Of a DNA stretch of 64,000 nt, positions 40,135 to 50,710 are shown in pieces. Positions within the stretch are counted from its first letter, which is position 1. Each line of letters opens with the position of its first letter. The translations under genes were made by a program, and so were the position numbers. Origin of the DNA: Hyaloraphidium curvatum (Eukaryota; Monoblepharomycota; Hyaloraphidiomycetes; Hyaloraphidiales; Hyaloraphidiaceae); the NCBI GenBank assembly GCA_025558095.1, contig JAIVFI010000014.1:186001-250000 (forward strand), in the 5' to 3' direction. The notes beneath the pieces were generated by a model, which saw only the letters and a list, made by a program, of their open reading frames with translations, was not told where the DNA came from and did no database searches.

Positions 40135-40887
40135 TCACTTGAGTTTCGCTCGCTGCTTGCGAACAAAACTTCCGTTTGCCTCCTTCCTGTCAGACTTCGA
40201 GCTGCCAGTAGGCTTTGTCCGGATGTCCAGAGTTTCGGCGCCGGCAGCCTCAAGAAAATCGTCCAAATCGAGGTTCTCGACGGTGGTCACGGTCGTCACC
40301 GAATGAGGTGTCCGGAACACCTTTACCGAGTCCTCCTTCGAGGCACGCTTCGAGGCCGAGCGCTTCCCATCCTTCTGCTTTCTTTTCGGCTGCGTTCCTT
40401 CGTCCTCAGAAGGTGCGCTTCCAAGGGCATCGCCGTCGTCCTGATCGTCGTCCTCCTCGAGCTCCTCGACGGGCCTCTTTCCGGCCACAACGTCCCGAAC
40501 CCGCTCGATTTTCTCCAGGACTTTTGCCGCCCGCCTTTCCTTGTCCCCTCTCCGCTCGCGGCGCTCCTCCTTCCGCTCGGCCTTTTCCCTCTCTTTTGCC
40601 CGCTCCTTCCTCGCGTTTGTCCTCTCAACCTTGCGCTTGTGGAACCCCGTCAGGAACTCGCGCCGGGAGCTTGAGTCGAACTCGATGCTCTTGGGCGCTT
40701 TGCGGCGCTTCCGCGGGGGCTCGGGCGCGAAGGCGGGGGCCTTGAACAGCGAGTCTTCCCGCACTGTCGGGAACTCAAAAATCTCCGCCGGGGGCCGGTT
40801 CGGGACCGAAACTGGGGGCGCAGAAGGCAGGGAAGAGGGGTCGAATATCGATTTCTTCGGCCGGACGGCCTTCCGCTGGCCGAACAT
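40135..40887 (-). CDS. RRP17: Nucleolar RRP17/NOP12-domain protein, rRNA processing
   Basis: Single exon, 250 aa from the ATG at 40887 (MFGQRKAVRPKK); the frame is open to another ATG at 40977. The central block SIEFDSSSRREFLTGFHKRK, followed by VERTNARKERAKEREKAER, is the conserved start of the nucleolar protein 12 family (Rrp17 in yeast, Nol12 in animals). That protein is a 5'-3' exonuclease-associated factor for 5.8S and 25S rRNA maturation. A long basic-acidic helix follows, then an acidic stretch (EELEEDDDQDDGD) and a Lys-rich tail. It is tail-to-tail with the RING-vWA gene. The function comes from the family assignment; nothing catalytic can be pointed to here. Confidence 0.82.
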   Translation of the reverse strand: MFGQRKAVRPKKSIFDPSSLPSAPPVSVPNRPPAEIFEFPTVREDSLFKAPAFAPEPPRKRRKAPKSIEFDSSSRREFLTGFHKRKVERTNARKERAKEREKAERKEERRERRGDKERRAAKVLEKIERVRDVVAGKRPVEELEEDDDQDDGDALGSAPSEDEGTQPKRKQKDGKRSASKRASKEDSVKVFRTPHSVTTVTTVENLDLDDFLEAAGAETLDIRTKPTGSSKSDRKEANGSFVRKQRAKLK

Positions 40888-41025
40888 CGTGCGAGCAGGG
40901 ATGTTTACTTTACGGGAGCGGGTCGATCCGCAAGCGTCGAGCACCGGCGCTGCGCCAAACCTGCTTCGGATCTTCAAGCAACCAGACGGCTCTCTATACC
41001 GTTATTTCACTCTTTTGACGGAAAG

Positions 41026-42348
41026 ATGACCGGCTTAACTCGTGACCAAGCGTCGGAGCAGGAGCAGCCGCTGCTCGCCAGGCTGTTGGACGAAGTGAGC
41101 TTCCGGGACCGTCTTCGCGACAAGCTCTCATTCCGAGTTGTCCCAAAGGTCGTTTTACGTGCATTTGCCTTCCTCTCTCCGACAGAAGTTATCCGCGTTC
41201 GCCGCGTTTGCCGGCGCCTCGCGGGTTTGGGACACGATCCTGCTCTTTGGCATTCGCTTGTACTCGCGAAGAAAGGAACGGGCGGCTTCAACATCTCCGG
41301 CCTCGCGCTGCGGTCATTGATCGCAAACACGGCCAGGATAGCGGTCGAGCGTGACGGGCGGGGAATCACTTGCGTTGACGTGGACTCCACGCGGCTCTTC
41401 GATCCCGAGGATCCCATGCCCTGGTTCTTTGAAGCACTGCTTCGGCACCACGGCACGTTCTTGGAGCACATACACCTCCTTCATGGACCTCTGGATCCTT
41501 CTCTCCTGGTTGCGCCGTTCAAGGCTTCCAGCGGGCTGCCGAAGCTTCGGACGTTGCAGGTCACTGTCTCACTGAGCAACGCGGAGAGCTTCGCGGACCT
41601 CAACCGTGTGCTCAAGCTCGCGCTCCATAAGAGCCCCTGCCTCGAAGCGCTGGCGCTCCGGACGCGCTTCGGAACTGGCCTTCCAGCTCACCAGGACCTG
41701 CCCTGCCTGTTTGCCGACTGCTATTCCTGCCCCTCAATGCGCCGCTTGGACATCGACGGTTACCTTCTCGGCAATCCGCACGATGGCACCCCTTATTCCC
41801 GCGTGGTCGAGGACGGGTACGGACACATGAAGGCGTCCGTCCTCGCCAGAATCTTCCCCGGTCTGAGGATACTGAACGTTTCCTTCCCGTGGCGGTTCCG
41901 TGATCAAGAGCCCTGGCGCTTCACCCGGGATCCAGAGCTCTCTGCGGGCACGTGGTCCATGCAGCTGCCGCTGGAAAGCATCGGTTTCGGTATTACCTAC
42001 CTGCCCCGGCTGGTCACGCTGTCTCTGTGGCTGGACCGTCCGAGGAGAATACCGCTCGTTCTGGTCCACGCCTCCCAGCCCGGGGTTCTCCCATATTTGA
42101 GTCATCTGGAGATTCGCTCTCTCTCGTCCCGGCGCAATGATCCGGGGAATCAAAGCCTCGCCGCAGCTCTCGACCAGTTCTGGCAGATTCGCCGAAAGAC
42201 CCAAAGGTGGAAGCTCGTCAGGACCTACGATCCGCGTTCTTTCGAACGCGCGGTGATCGTTACCCTCAGTGAAGAGGAGATTTATATCTCCGTCGGACCT
42301 GGCACGCTGACTCCCCTTGGCAAGGCAGCAATTGAAGAGCGAGAGTAG
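41026..42348 (+). CDS. F-box protein, unknown substrate
   Basis: Single exon, 440 aa. Residues about 30-75 fit an F-box: FRVVPKVVLRAFAFLSPTEV, IRVRRVCRRLAGLGHDPALW, with the usual hydrophobic pattern and closing tryptophan. The remainder contains leucine-rich segments (LPKLRTLQVTVSLS, CLEALALRTRF, MRRLDIDGYLLG, FPGLRILNVSF, YLSHLEIRSLSS) with irregular leucine-rich-repeat spacing. F-box proteins dock substrates on SCF ubiquitin ligases through SKP1; the repeats would bind the substrate. The 3' end is only 27 bp from the end of the convergent pyruvate dehydrogenase gene. Confidence 0.75.
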   Translation: MTGLTRDQASEQEQPLLARLLDEVSFRDRLRDKLSFRVVPKVVLRAFAFLSPTEVIRVRRVCRRLAGLGHDPALWHSLVLAKKGTGGFNISGLALRSLIANTARIAVERDGRGITCVDVDSTRLFDPEDPMPWFFEALLRHHGTFLEHIHLLHGPLDPSLLVAPFKASSGLPKLRTLQVTVSLSNAESFADLNRVLKLALHKSPCLEALALRTRFGTGLPAHQDLPCLFADCYSCPSMRRLDIDGYLLGNPHDGTPYSRVVEDGYGHMKASVLARIFPGLRILNVSFPWRFRDQEPWRFTRDPELSAGTWSMQLPLESIGFGITYLPRLVTLSLWLDRPRRIPLVLVHASQPGVLPYLSHLEIRSLSSRRNDPGNQSLAAALDQFWQIRRKTQRWKLVRTYDPRSFERAVIVTLSEEEIYISVGPGTLTPLGKAAIEERE

Positions 42349-42375
42349 CGCGTATTCCCCAATGACCCAAGACAT

Positions 42376-44583
42376 TCACAGCACCAGCCCCTCGGGCCTC
42401 TCCACGACCCCCAGCGCCCTGACCACCTCGTCCCCACCCCCGACCTTGCTCGTCAGCACCGCCTTCACCACCTTGGGCCCTTTCGCATGCTTCCCCGGCC
42501 TGAGCCCCGCCATCTCGCTCGCATCGAACCGCGGCGCCGGCTTCCACTTGCCCGAGATCAGCCTCCGCACCGCGTCCTCGAGCGCAATGTCGGCGTCGCT
42601 TTCCGGGGGAGGAATGCCGCCGAAGGGGTCCTGCGGCAGCGGGTCGGCGCCGAGGACGTCGCGGAGGGGGTTGGAGGAGAGGCGCACGGAGGGGGGGGTG
42701 GGGGCGGTGGGGGAGCGGCCCTTGCTGGGCTCGGAGAATGAGAGGACGGCGTCGAGGCCGTCGGGGACAGCGGCGGGGGCGGGTCCGAGTGCGATACTAC
42801 GACGCAAGGGGGTGAGCGGGCCCGCGGAACGGAGAACAAGGAGAGAACGCACCCGACGCCGCCCGTCGGCTTTGCGCCGCCCTCGGCCTGCACTTTGGCG
42901 AGCCACCGCGCGATATCCTCGGCGCCCATGTGCGCGGCACCGGGGATGGACGCGGTGCCCTTGGGCGTGACCACCGCCGCGTCGGTGGTCTCGAGCGCGG
43001 TGCCCTGGAGCGCGCGCACGGCGGCAAAGACGAGGAGCGACTGGGTGGTGACCGAAGCCCCGAAGGATTCTGGCGACAGGATCCACGGTCAGAAACACGG
43101 ACGACTCCGGCCGCAGATATGGCACGAACCATTGAGCGCCAGCGCCGTCTCCTCCAACGCCGAAACGTCGAGCACCCTCTCGAACGTCCCCGGCCCCCCC
43201 GTGGGCACCTTCTTCTCCTTGGCCGGCTTGCCGGCCTTGCCCGCCGCCGGGGCAGCCTTGGCCTCGGGCGCCGCCGCGGGCTTGATCTTCCCGCTCTTCA
43301 CCCCCTCCACGTACGCCTCGACGTCGCCCTTGGTCAGGATCGGGTCGCCCCGCGGGGAATGGCCCGACGCGGGGATGGTCCGCGGGTCCAGGTGGTTCTC
43401 GGCGACCACGCGGCGCACGGCGGGGGTCAGGTGCGGCATGGGGCCGGTGGCGGGCTGCGCGGCGGCGGTAGCGGCGGCGCCGGGGGCGGGGGCGGGGGCG
43501 GCGGCGGGTTTGCTCGGGGCCGCGGCGGGCGGGTTCGCGGGGGCTGTGGCTGCGATGGTGAAGTCGGCGAAAGCGGGGACGAGCTCGGCGTCCTCCACGA
43601 TGATGCAGATGGGCTAAAGAGGCGTGACAAGATCAGCTAGAATGCTTGCATTGCCAGACTGTAAGACTCACCTGACCGGTGGGCACGTCCTTTGTCCCCG
43701 ACTCGACGAGCGCCTTTGCAAAGTACCCGTCGTCCCCGCTCTCAAAGTCCATCGTCGCCTTGTCCGTCTCAATCTCCACGAGCGGGTCGCCCGCCGACAC
43801 CTTGTCCCCGGGCTTCTTCTTCCACGTGCCCACGGAGCCGGTCTCCATCGTGGGGGAGAGCGCGGGGAGCGGGACCACGAGGTGGGGTGGGTACCGCTTT
43901 GCCGGGGCGGCCGGTGCGGGCGCCGCTGCGGGAGCAGGTGCTGCGGGTGCCGGCACGGAAGCTGCGGGTGCGGCGCCGCCGACGTCCGCGGCCGTGAACC
44001 CGGCAAATGCAGGCACGTCCCCCTCGCTCTCCACCAGGATCGCGATCGGCTCGCCGACCTTGACGTCCTTGGCGCCCTCCTCGAAGAGCAGCTTGGCGAT
44101 GTACCCCTCGTCGGGGTAGTCGAACCCGATGGAGGCCTTGTCGGTCTCGATCTCGGCGAGGAAGTCGCCGCCGTTGACCTTGTCGCCGACCTTCTTGTGC
44201 CACTTTGTGATCGTGCCTGCGGAACGTGCGCTCAACCATCTCGCTCTTTCAGGTGCAATGGACGCGCATACCGGTCTCCATCGTCGGGCTCAAGGCCGGC
44301 AGGTTGACGACGGTGTGCGGGGGGAACTCTGCTCCGCGCAATCAGCCCTCCGAACGCGCCATCGCTGCTCGCACGCACTCGTGGCATAGTTCCGCCTCGG
44401 CTGCGCGGCCGCCCGCGGGGCAACGGGCGCGGCGCGCGGGGCGGCGCGCGTCCACAATGTGCGCGGCGCGACATGGCCGGCGGCGAAGGCGCACGCGGCG
44501 GCGGGGCGGGGGAGCGCGGCGCCGCGCGGCCGCAGGGAGAGAGCGCGGAGCGCGGGGGGCGCGCGGGCCGGACGCGGGGGCAT
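42376..44583 (-). CDS. PDX1: Pyruvate dehydrogenase E3-binding protein (PDX1-like) with two lipoyl domains
   Basis: Six exons: 44583-44379, 44328-44272, 44216-43672, 43613-43130, 43069-42853 and 42796-42376 (introns 50-60 nt), 642 aa. The N-terminus is an Arg/Ala-rich mitochondrial presequence ending near RRNYAT. Two lipoyl domains follow ([20 protein letters not shown] with ETDKAS, and [20 protein letters not shown] with ETDKAT), the lysine being the lipoylated one. A peripheral subunit-binding domain comes next ([33 protein letters not shown]), which binds E3. The C-terminal third has no HxxxDG acetyltransferase motif, so this is not a catalytic E2. It fits the E3-binding role of fungal Pdx1 in the pyruvate dehydrogenase complex. 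Two lipoyl domains are unusual, since Pdx1/PDHX usually has one. Confidence 0.87.
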
Positions 44584-44829
44584 CGCGTCGGTGAGGTGGG
44601 CGCGTCAGGATGGAGGACCCGTGCCCTGCCGGTGTTTGCCCCAAGCTAGGATCAAGGCGAGATTGAGGGGAAAGAGTCCCGGAAACGAGGAAAAGAAAGA
44701 CGATTCTACTAGATGTGCCGCTCAGGTCGCTGATCGCCCGTTTCCCGCTGCTTCCGAGCTGGAACGACGCCCCGAGATGCTCCCCCGAAACCCCTGGCCC
44801 CGATCGACGCCGTCCCGCCGATCCAGGCA

Positions 44830-45407
44830 TCACCCCCTCCCGCCCTCCTTGGTCGCATCACCGAGCTCGGGCCGCATCTCCTCCCGGTTCGAGATGTCGC
44901 CCGCGGGGGCCTCGCGCGCGTCTTCCTCCTGCAGTTCCGCGATGGTCTCCTTCTGCAGCTCGCCGATATCGCCGTCGGGTTCCTGCAAAGGCAGGGGATG
45001 ACGGTAAGTGAAACGGATGGGAAAGTGCAGTGATACGTGCCCTGTCGGCCTTGACCTGTGGAGACGCCGAGCGTCGCGCGAGGCGGCCGTAGATCAGAAC
45101 ATCACCGGCAGCCCGACCACGACGCAGACACCCACCGCGGCCTCGCTGACGCTGGCCAGCTTCTCGTTCCACCCAGGTGCGTTCTTCAGGTGGCTCTTGA
45201 CCTCCCCCTGCCGTCCCCGCCCAGGAACAGTCCGGTTCACTTCTCGGCCCGCGCCTGCGGCGGCCAACCCACCTTCAACGTCCTCTCCTTCTCCTTCTCC
45301 CACACCTCCGGGTCCTGCGTCATGTGCGAGCCGAGCTGCACGCCGCGGCGGGCGGCGGGGAGCAGCAGCGACGGGCGGGGGAGCAGCGGGATGCGGGAGA
45401 GGTGCAT
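44830..45407 (-). CDS. Small mitochondrial-type conserved protein, 124 aa
   Basis: Four exons: 45407-45273, 45207-45136, 45055-45041 and 44982-44830. The sum is 375 nt. The first two introns are GT-AG (65 and 80 nt). The third (45040-44983, 58 nt) fits only with a GC donor (GCACGT...TGCAG), and that choice joins VKADR to EPDGDIGELQ in frame. The N-terminus is Arg/Leu-rich without acids (MHLSRIPLLPRPSLLLPAAR), consistent with mitochondrial import. The conserved core is MTQDPEVWEKEKERTLK, then HLKNAPGWNEKLASVSEAAV and KADR. It resembles small uncharacterised fungal proteins with an APGWNE-LAS-SEAxVKAD block. The function is unknown. It starts 231 bp from the divergent FBXO31-like gene. Confidence 0.72.
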
Positions 45408-45638
45408 GGCGGCGGCGGGCGGCGGGGACGGGAGCGATGCGGGCGGTGTGAGTTGAGGGGAGGTGGGCGGGAAGGGCTCCGTGGAGGGGCCGTTTGGGAA
45501 GGAGCGTGGAGTCGACTGGAGACCGATGACGGTGCGGCAGCGGGCGATTCGAAATCAACTTCTGCCTTCCACACTCCGCTCCCTGTCCCGACAGGAGCCT
45601 CATAAAACCAGCGACACGAGCGAGGTGCGGGCGGTGCC

Positions 45639-47299
45639 ATGACTTTCCGAGCTACAGTTGACGGGGCAACCGCGATTCGTAGCGCCGCCGCCGTCTCGCT
45701 CTCGGTCGCTCCGATGGAGCCCGCCGCGCCGGAACCGCGGGAGCCGCCCACGCTGGCGACGCTGCCGCCCGAAGTGCACCTTTATCTCCTCGCCTTCCTC
45801 TATGCCGACCCGAAATCGCTGCTCATCGCGGGCCGCACCTGCCGCGCGCTCGCCCGCGCCGTAGCGACGCCCGGCGTCGCCTCCGCCGTCGCCCGCCTGC
45901 TCTGGAACGTCAACGACCTCGAGGCCATGCCCTTCCTCTCGTCGCCCCGTAGCGCGTGGACCCCTTCGGGCTACCTCCGCCGCATCCTCCTCCCGCACGG
46001 CCGCCTGCTCGGGCTGTGGCACGGCGACGCGCCGGCCTACGACGGCAGGCTGCTGCACGTCGCGCTGGACCCGCGCTCGGGCTCGCTGGTGGGTTTCGAG
46101 CGCGACCCCGCCGTCCCGGAATCCGTGGGGCCGAGGGGCCAGCCGGGCGCCGTCCCGCTCGCGCGCGAGTTCAGCCTGGACCCCTCGGTCTCGGTGGACG
46201 CGCTGCTGGACTCGCCCGCATTCGCTTCGGACGTCGCCCACCGCGGCGCCACCCTCATCAGCGTGATCGCAGCCCCGTCCCTGCCCTCCCCGGGCGTCTC
46301 GTGCCACGGCCTGCCCCCGCGCTCGAGGCACGCGCGGTGGGTCGGCACCGTCGTTCCGGGGGCCACGCTGCACGCGATCAGGGTGGACTGGGGCGGGCGC
46401 GGGTGGATCGAGGGGCCGAGGGCGCGGATGTGGGATCCGACGAGGGCGTTCGAGAGGCTGCTGGGGATGCCGGGGAGGGAGGAGGGGGACGAGGAGCGGA
46501 CGAGGGGGTTTCCTGACCGTGGGTTGACAGGGGGGTGCCATTGACGTGCGCTGATGGCTTTGACCTTTTTGTCGGACCCACAGAGCCCTTCGGACCGCCC
46601 GACGAATCCGGCCTGCACCCCCCGCCCCGCGCCACCGCGATCCCCGCGCAGCTCCAATTCACCGCCGACAGCAACACCTTCCTCCCTCTCTCCCTCCCCT
46701 CCCCCAATTCCCCCACCCCCGCACCGCACGATACCTTCACCCTCTCCTGCCCCTCGCACTCCCCCCTCCCCGTCATCGTCTGCGAACCCGCCGGCGCCGG
46801 TGCCCCCCCGCGCGCAGCGTACCGCACCGTCTGGTCGCGCATCTCCCTGCCCGCGGCCGCGAAAGCCGGCCCCTTCCGCACCGGCCTTTGGCTGGGGACG
46901 TACGGCGCCCACGGGCTCGAGTACCTCCTGTGCCGTCCCGCGCGCGGCGCCGAGGGCGGCGTCGAGTTCGTCAAGGTCACGGGGGACGCCAACGTCCCCC
47001 GCGGCGCCGTGTCGATCTGGGCGTCGGAGGACGGCGCGCCGGGAAGGAGGGTGCACCACGCGGGGCGGGAATGGCGGATGGACGCGAGCGCAGAGTTCCG
47101 GGCGCGGTACCCGGCCCCCGGCACCAGAGGGTGGGAGCCCACGGTGCACAGGGGGTGGGCGACGGTGGCGCATTCCGGGTACGCCAACCCGTCGCGGATC
47201 GATGCGACGGTGGTGCTGCTGGACGAGGGGGGGACGGACGCGGCGGTGGTGTGGCACGAGCTCGAGAGCGTGGGGAGGCTGCGGCACGTCGGGTCGTGA
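45639..47299 (+). CDS. FBXO31-like F-box protein
   Basis: Two exons, 45639-46518 and 46584-47299 (65-nt intron, GTGGGT...CACAG, phase 1), 531 aa; a second in-frame ATG at 45714 may be the start. The F-box lies at about 40-85 (LATLPPEVHLYLLAFLYADP, LLIAGRTCRALARAVATPG). After it comes SGYLRRILLPHGRLLGLWHG and PAYDGRLLHVALDP, matching the FBXO31 substrate-binding barrel. Exon 2 has LWLGTYGAHGLEYLL and FVKVTGDANVPRGAVSIW, again as in FBXO31. In animals FBXO31 recruits substrates with C-terminal amides or phosphodegrons to SCF. Here the same ubiquitin-ligase adaptor role is inferred. Confidence 0.82.
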
Positions 47300-47384
47300 C
47301 GTGCGCGGGGGTTGCTGATTTTGGTATCTTACATGCGTGGAAGGAGTGAAGAAGAGTATCTACATGCTCGGGTGCGCGTGCCCC

Positions 47385-48227
47385 TCAGTCCGCGGTGCGT
47401 GTCGAGTCTGTCTCCAGGAACGGCGGGGGCAGGATCGGCGGGTCCCCGTTCAGCGTGCTGTTCTGGCTGTGTATCGAACCCCCGCGGTCCCGCTTCCTCT
47501 CTGCCGCGGCGTCCAGCGACGCCGCGAGCGCCTCGAGCGAGGGCCGCTGCCCGCCGACCTGGCCGTCCATCCACCCGGGCCTCGCGCGCGGGATGCTGGC
47601 CCCTGCGTTCCGCGGGGGGGCCAGCAGGGGCAGCGACTTTGCCGCCCTGCCCGCCTCCAAATCCGAGCTCGGTGTGCGCGCGACGGGCGCCTCGGGCATC
47701 GACGTGTGCGCGGGCCCCGCCGCAGTCCGGCCGCCCTTCTTGGGCAGGTCCACGCGGAAGGCCGTCCGGCCGGGCAGCAGCGAGAGCGCGAGCACCGGCA
47801 CGCCGTCGTGCAGCGCGCGCCCGCGCTCGTGCCGCGCGGGCAGGCTGGCCGCGGCGTCGCCCCCCGCTGAAGCCGGCCCGGGCACCGCCACGGGCGCCGA
47901 CGGCGCGGGCACCGACGGCCGGCGGCACGCCGCCGAGATGGCGTCCAGCGCCGTCGGCCCCGCCCCGTTCTGCGACAGTCCGCAGTCCCAGCAGTATCCG
48001 TCCTCCGCGCCGGCGTGCGGGCACCGCGGCGGCCGCTCGCCCCGCCCCCGCAAAGGCCCCGGCGCGCCCCCGCCGTGCAAGTCCCGCTCCGGCCAGGTGG
48101 CCATCGTGTGCTCCGCTCCCATCCCGGCGAATCCTCGGCTGTGTCCGGGGTCTGACTGACGTTGTGAGGTTCTGGCGTCGGCGTCCCGACCGCAATCCCG
48201 GGGAGTGGGATCATCAAACCCAAACAT
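47385..48227 (-). CDS. Hypothetical Ala/Pro-rich protein, 280 aa
   Basis: Single minus-strand frame, convergent with the FBXO31-like gene. Start choices are MFGFDDPTPRDCG at 48227 or MGAEHTMATWPERD further in. There is one small cysteine cluster (RCPHAGAEDGYCWDCG), perhaps a metal ligand, then a segment with protein character (GRALHDGVPVLALSLLPGRT, AFRVDLPKKGG). Further on are GWMDGQVGGQRPSLEALAAS and a Ser/Pro-rich tail. No signal peptide, membrane segment or known domain. The strand is chosen because the product has a balanced composition and the opposite frames do not. Confidence 0.5.
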   Translation of the reverse strand: MFGFDDPTPRDCGRDADARTSQRQSDPGHSRGFAGMGAEHTMATWPERDLHGGGAPGPLRGRGERPPRCPHAGAEDGYCWDCGLSQNGAGPTALDAISAACRRPSVPAPSAPVAVPGPASAGGDAAASLPARHERGRALHDGVPVLALSLLPGRTAFRVDLPKKGGRTAAGPAHTSMPEAPVARTPSSDLEAGRAAKSLPLLAPPRNAGASIPRARPGWMDGQVGGQRPSLEALAASLDAAAERKRDRGGSIHSQNSTLNGDPPILPPPFLETDSTRTAD

Positions 48228-48755
48228 TTAGCCTCCGCTCCGTGGCCGCTCCCTCCGTCGGTTCGCATCGAAAAACCGGCGGTTGGGGCGCCACACCCTG
48301 GCACGGATGGTACGACAACGGCCCGGTAGGCAAGCCGCGGCACGATGCGTCGCAGGACTTTGGGTCGGGCACTTCGATTCCCCGCGGTGGGAATCTCGTC
48401 CCCCGCGAGAGATGCGCATCCAAAGCCCCGCTTGCGTCTCCTACGTGTGCCTATGGCGTTGAGACGTACCATCAAGGTGCGCAGATTGCACTCCGGGGCC
48501 GCGTGCGCGCGGGCCGCCGCGTTTCCGACCGCTGGTGGGGGGCAGCGCCTTCTTCGCCGCCCATCCCGGCACGTCCCCCGCAAGGGATCGTGGCCAACAT
48601 CGACACTGATGCCAGCAGCGACTCGCATTGATGGAAGCTGCAACGCGACGGCCGTGTGGAGCGTATCTTTGCTCAGGGTCCAAACACCGCCAGGGCATCC
48701 GCGCACTGCGGGTCCAATAAACGCTTTCCGCGCTCGCGGGCCCCGTCCCGCCGCG
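48228..48755. other. Intergenic region, divergent promoters
   Basis: About 530 bases between the hypothetical gene (minus) and the carrier gene (plus). No gene, RNA or repeat seen. Confidence 0.4.
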
Positions 48756-50576
48756 ATGGCGACGCGGCCGCGGACGCTGGAGGAGTACATTGCGGGGGAG
48801 GATCCCGCACGAGTCTGTTGCCCACGATTCGCCTTCCCGGAAGGGGAAACTGACCCCTTGCGGCCCGATAGCGCCAGGGCGTCTTCCGCGCCATGTTCGC
48901 CCAGCTGGACAAGGACGGGTCCGGGACGATCCGGGTGGAGGAGCTGCGGCAGCGGCTGGACGAAATGTCGGCGGCGGCCAGGAAGTTGACCGGCAAGGGC
49001 GCGGACGAGTCGAGGCTGAAGCAGGTCGCGGAGGAGCTCATGGCCAAGGCCGACAGGGACGGCAGCGGCGAGATCACCTACCCCGAGTACGAGGCGTGGA
49101 TCCTGGACAGGGAGAGGAAGCTCTACGACATGTTCCTCTCGGTGGACCATGACCACTCGGGCCGGGTCTCTGTGGACGAGCTCGCCGCGGGCCTCGACAG
49201 GGCCGGGATCAGGGTGCCCGCCGGCGACATCGACCGCTTCCTCCGGCGGATCGACCGCGACGGGAGCGGCGACCTCGACTTTGCCGAGGTCCGGGACGCC
49301 TTCTTCTTCCTCCCCGGCTCGGTGGACCTCGCCTCGGCCTTCTCGTTCTACTACAACGTCTACGATCCCGCGGCAGCGAGCATCGACGGCATCGTCACGC
49401 TCACCCCGGCGCCATCGCAGGCCGGCGGCGCGCTGTCGTGGCTGCCGCCCGCGGCTCGGGTGTTCGTGTCGGGGGCGGCGTCGGGCTCGATTTCCCGGAC
49501 GATGACGGCGCCGGCCGACCGGTTGAGGACGTACTACATGACGTCGGTGACGAGCCCGCGGCCGGGGCTGGGCGGGCTGGCTGCCGACATCCGGGACGCT
49601 TCGGCGGCGATCGCGCGCGAAGGGGGCGCGAGGGCGTTCTGGCGGGGCAACTTCGTCAACGTGTGCAAGGTGATTCCGGAAACTTCGCTGTTCTTTGCCT
49701 TCAAGGAGGCGATGGAGGACCGCCTGAGGCAGCATCAGGGGCTCGGGGAGGGGCAGAACCTCTCCGGCCTCGCGAGGTTCATGATCGGCGGCCTCGCCGG
49801 CTCTTGCTCCATGTTCGTCATCTATCCCTCCGACACCATTCGCACGAGGATGATGTGCTTGGTGGCCGCGGATGCGGGGGCCTCTGGGGGCGGTAAGCCG
49901 GGGACCGGCCAGGCAAGGAGCTTCTCCACCCTCGCTCGCGGGTCACGGGGCTACGGGACCGCTGCTGCTGCCGCACCGCCCGCCAATGAATCTCTGGTGC
50001 TCCGCGTGTTTCGGGACCTTTGGAAGGACGGCGGGATCGCGGGCTTCTACAAGGGCGCCGTCCCTGCCTGCCTCTCCATCTTCCCGTACCAGGCATTGAA
50101 CATTACCGGGTACGAAGGAGCGAAGGACTTTTTCCTCGGACGCCGGGCGAAATCGGAGGGTGTGGACCCGATCAAGGTTCGCCTGAGGAACACGGAGCTG
50201 ATCGCGTGCGGGACATTCTCGTCGACGCTGGCGTCCATGTTCACGGTGGGTGATGGTACGACCACTTTTGCGTCCCCGGCTCTGATTCGCTCCCCGGATA
50301 GTATCCGGCGTATCTGATTCGTGTTCGGTGAGTTGGCCGTCGCCATGCTGTGCGGGCGATGTCCCTGACATCCCAACTCGCAGGCTGCAAGCTCAGGGCA
50401 CACCTTCCCACCCTCAACGATATTCCGGCGTCATGGACTGCATCCTCCGCACCTGGAAGAAGGAGGGGATCTGGGGGCTGTACCGCGGCAACGCGGTCGC
50501 ACTAATGAAGGGCATCCCCTCGACATCCCTCAACTTTCTAATCTACGAGGGCGTCAAGAAGTACCTCGGGAGCTAG
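48756..50576 (+). CDS. Calcium-binding mitochondrial carrier, SCaMC/ATP-Mg-Pi type
   Basis: Four exons: 48756-48812, 48878-50245, 50302-50327 (26 nt) and 50384-50576 (introns 65, 56 and 56 nt), 547 aa. The N-terminal half has four EF-hands: DKDGSGTIRVEE, DRDGSGEITYPE, DHDHSGRVSVDE and DRDGSGDLDFAE. The C-terminal half has three mitochondrial carrier repeats with signatures TAPADRLRTYYM, IYPSDTIRTRMM and VYPAYLIRVRLQAQG; the last is rebuilt by the 26-nt micro-exon. SCaMC proteins exchange ATP-Mg for phosphate across the inner membrane and are gated by calcium in the intermembrane space. A linker with Gly/Ala/Ser (GYGTAAAAAPPANES) between repeats 2 and 3 is longer than usual. Confidence 0.92.
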
Positions 50577-50710
50577 GTGGTCAGCGCGGCACTGTTCGCT
50601 TTGGGGCGCGTTGCTTTCTTTGTGCGCGAACGGTCGACAAGACAGTAGGTTGCCGCAGAACTCGTACTTTCCACCTTGATACAGACATGCTGCGCTAGCA
50701 TCGACTCTCT

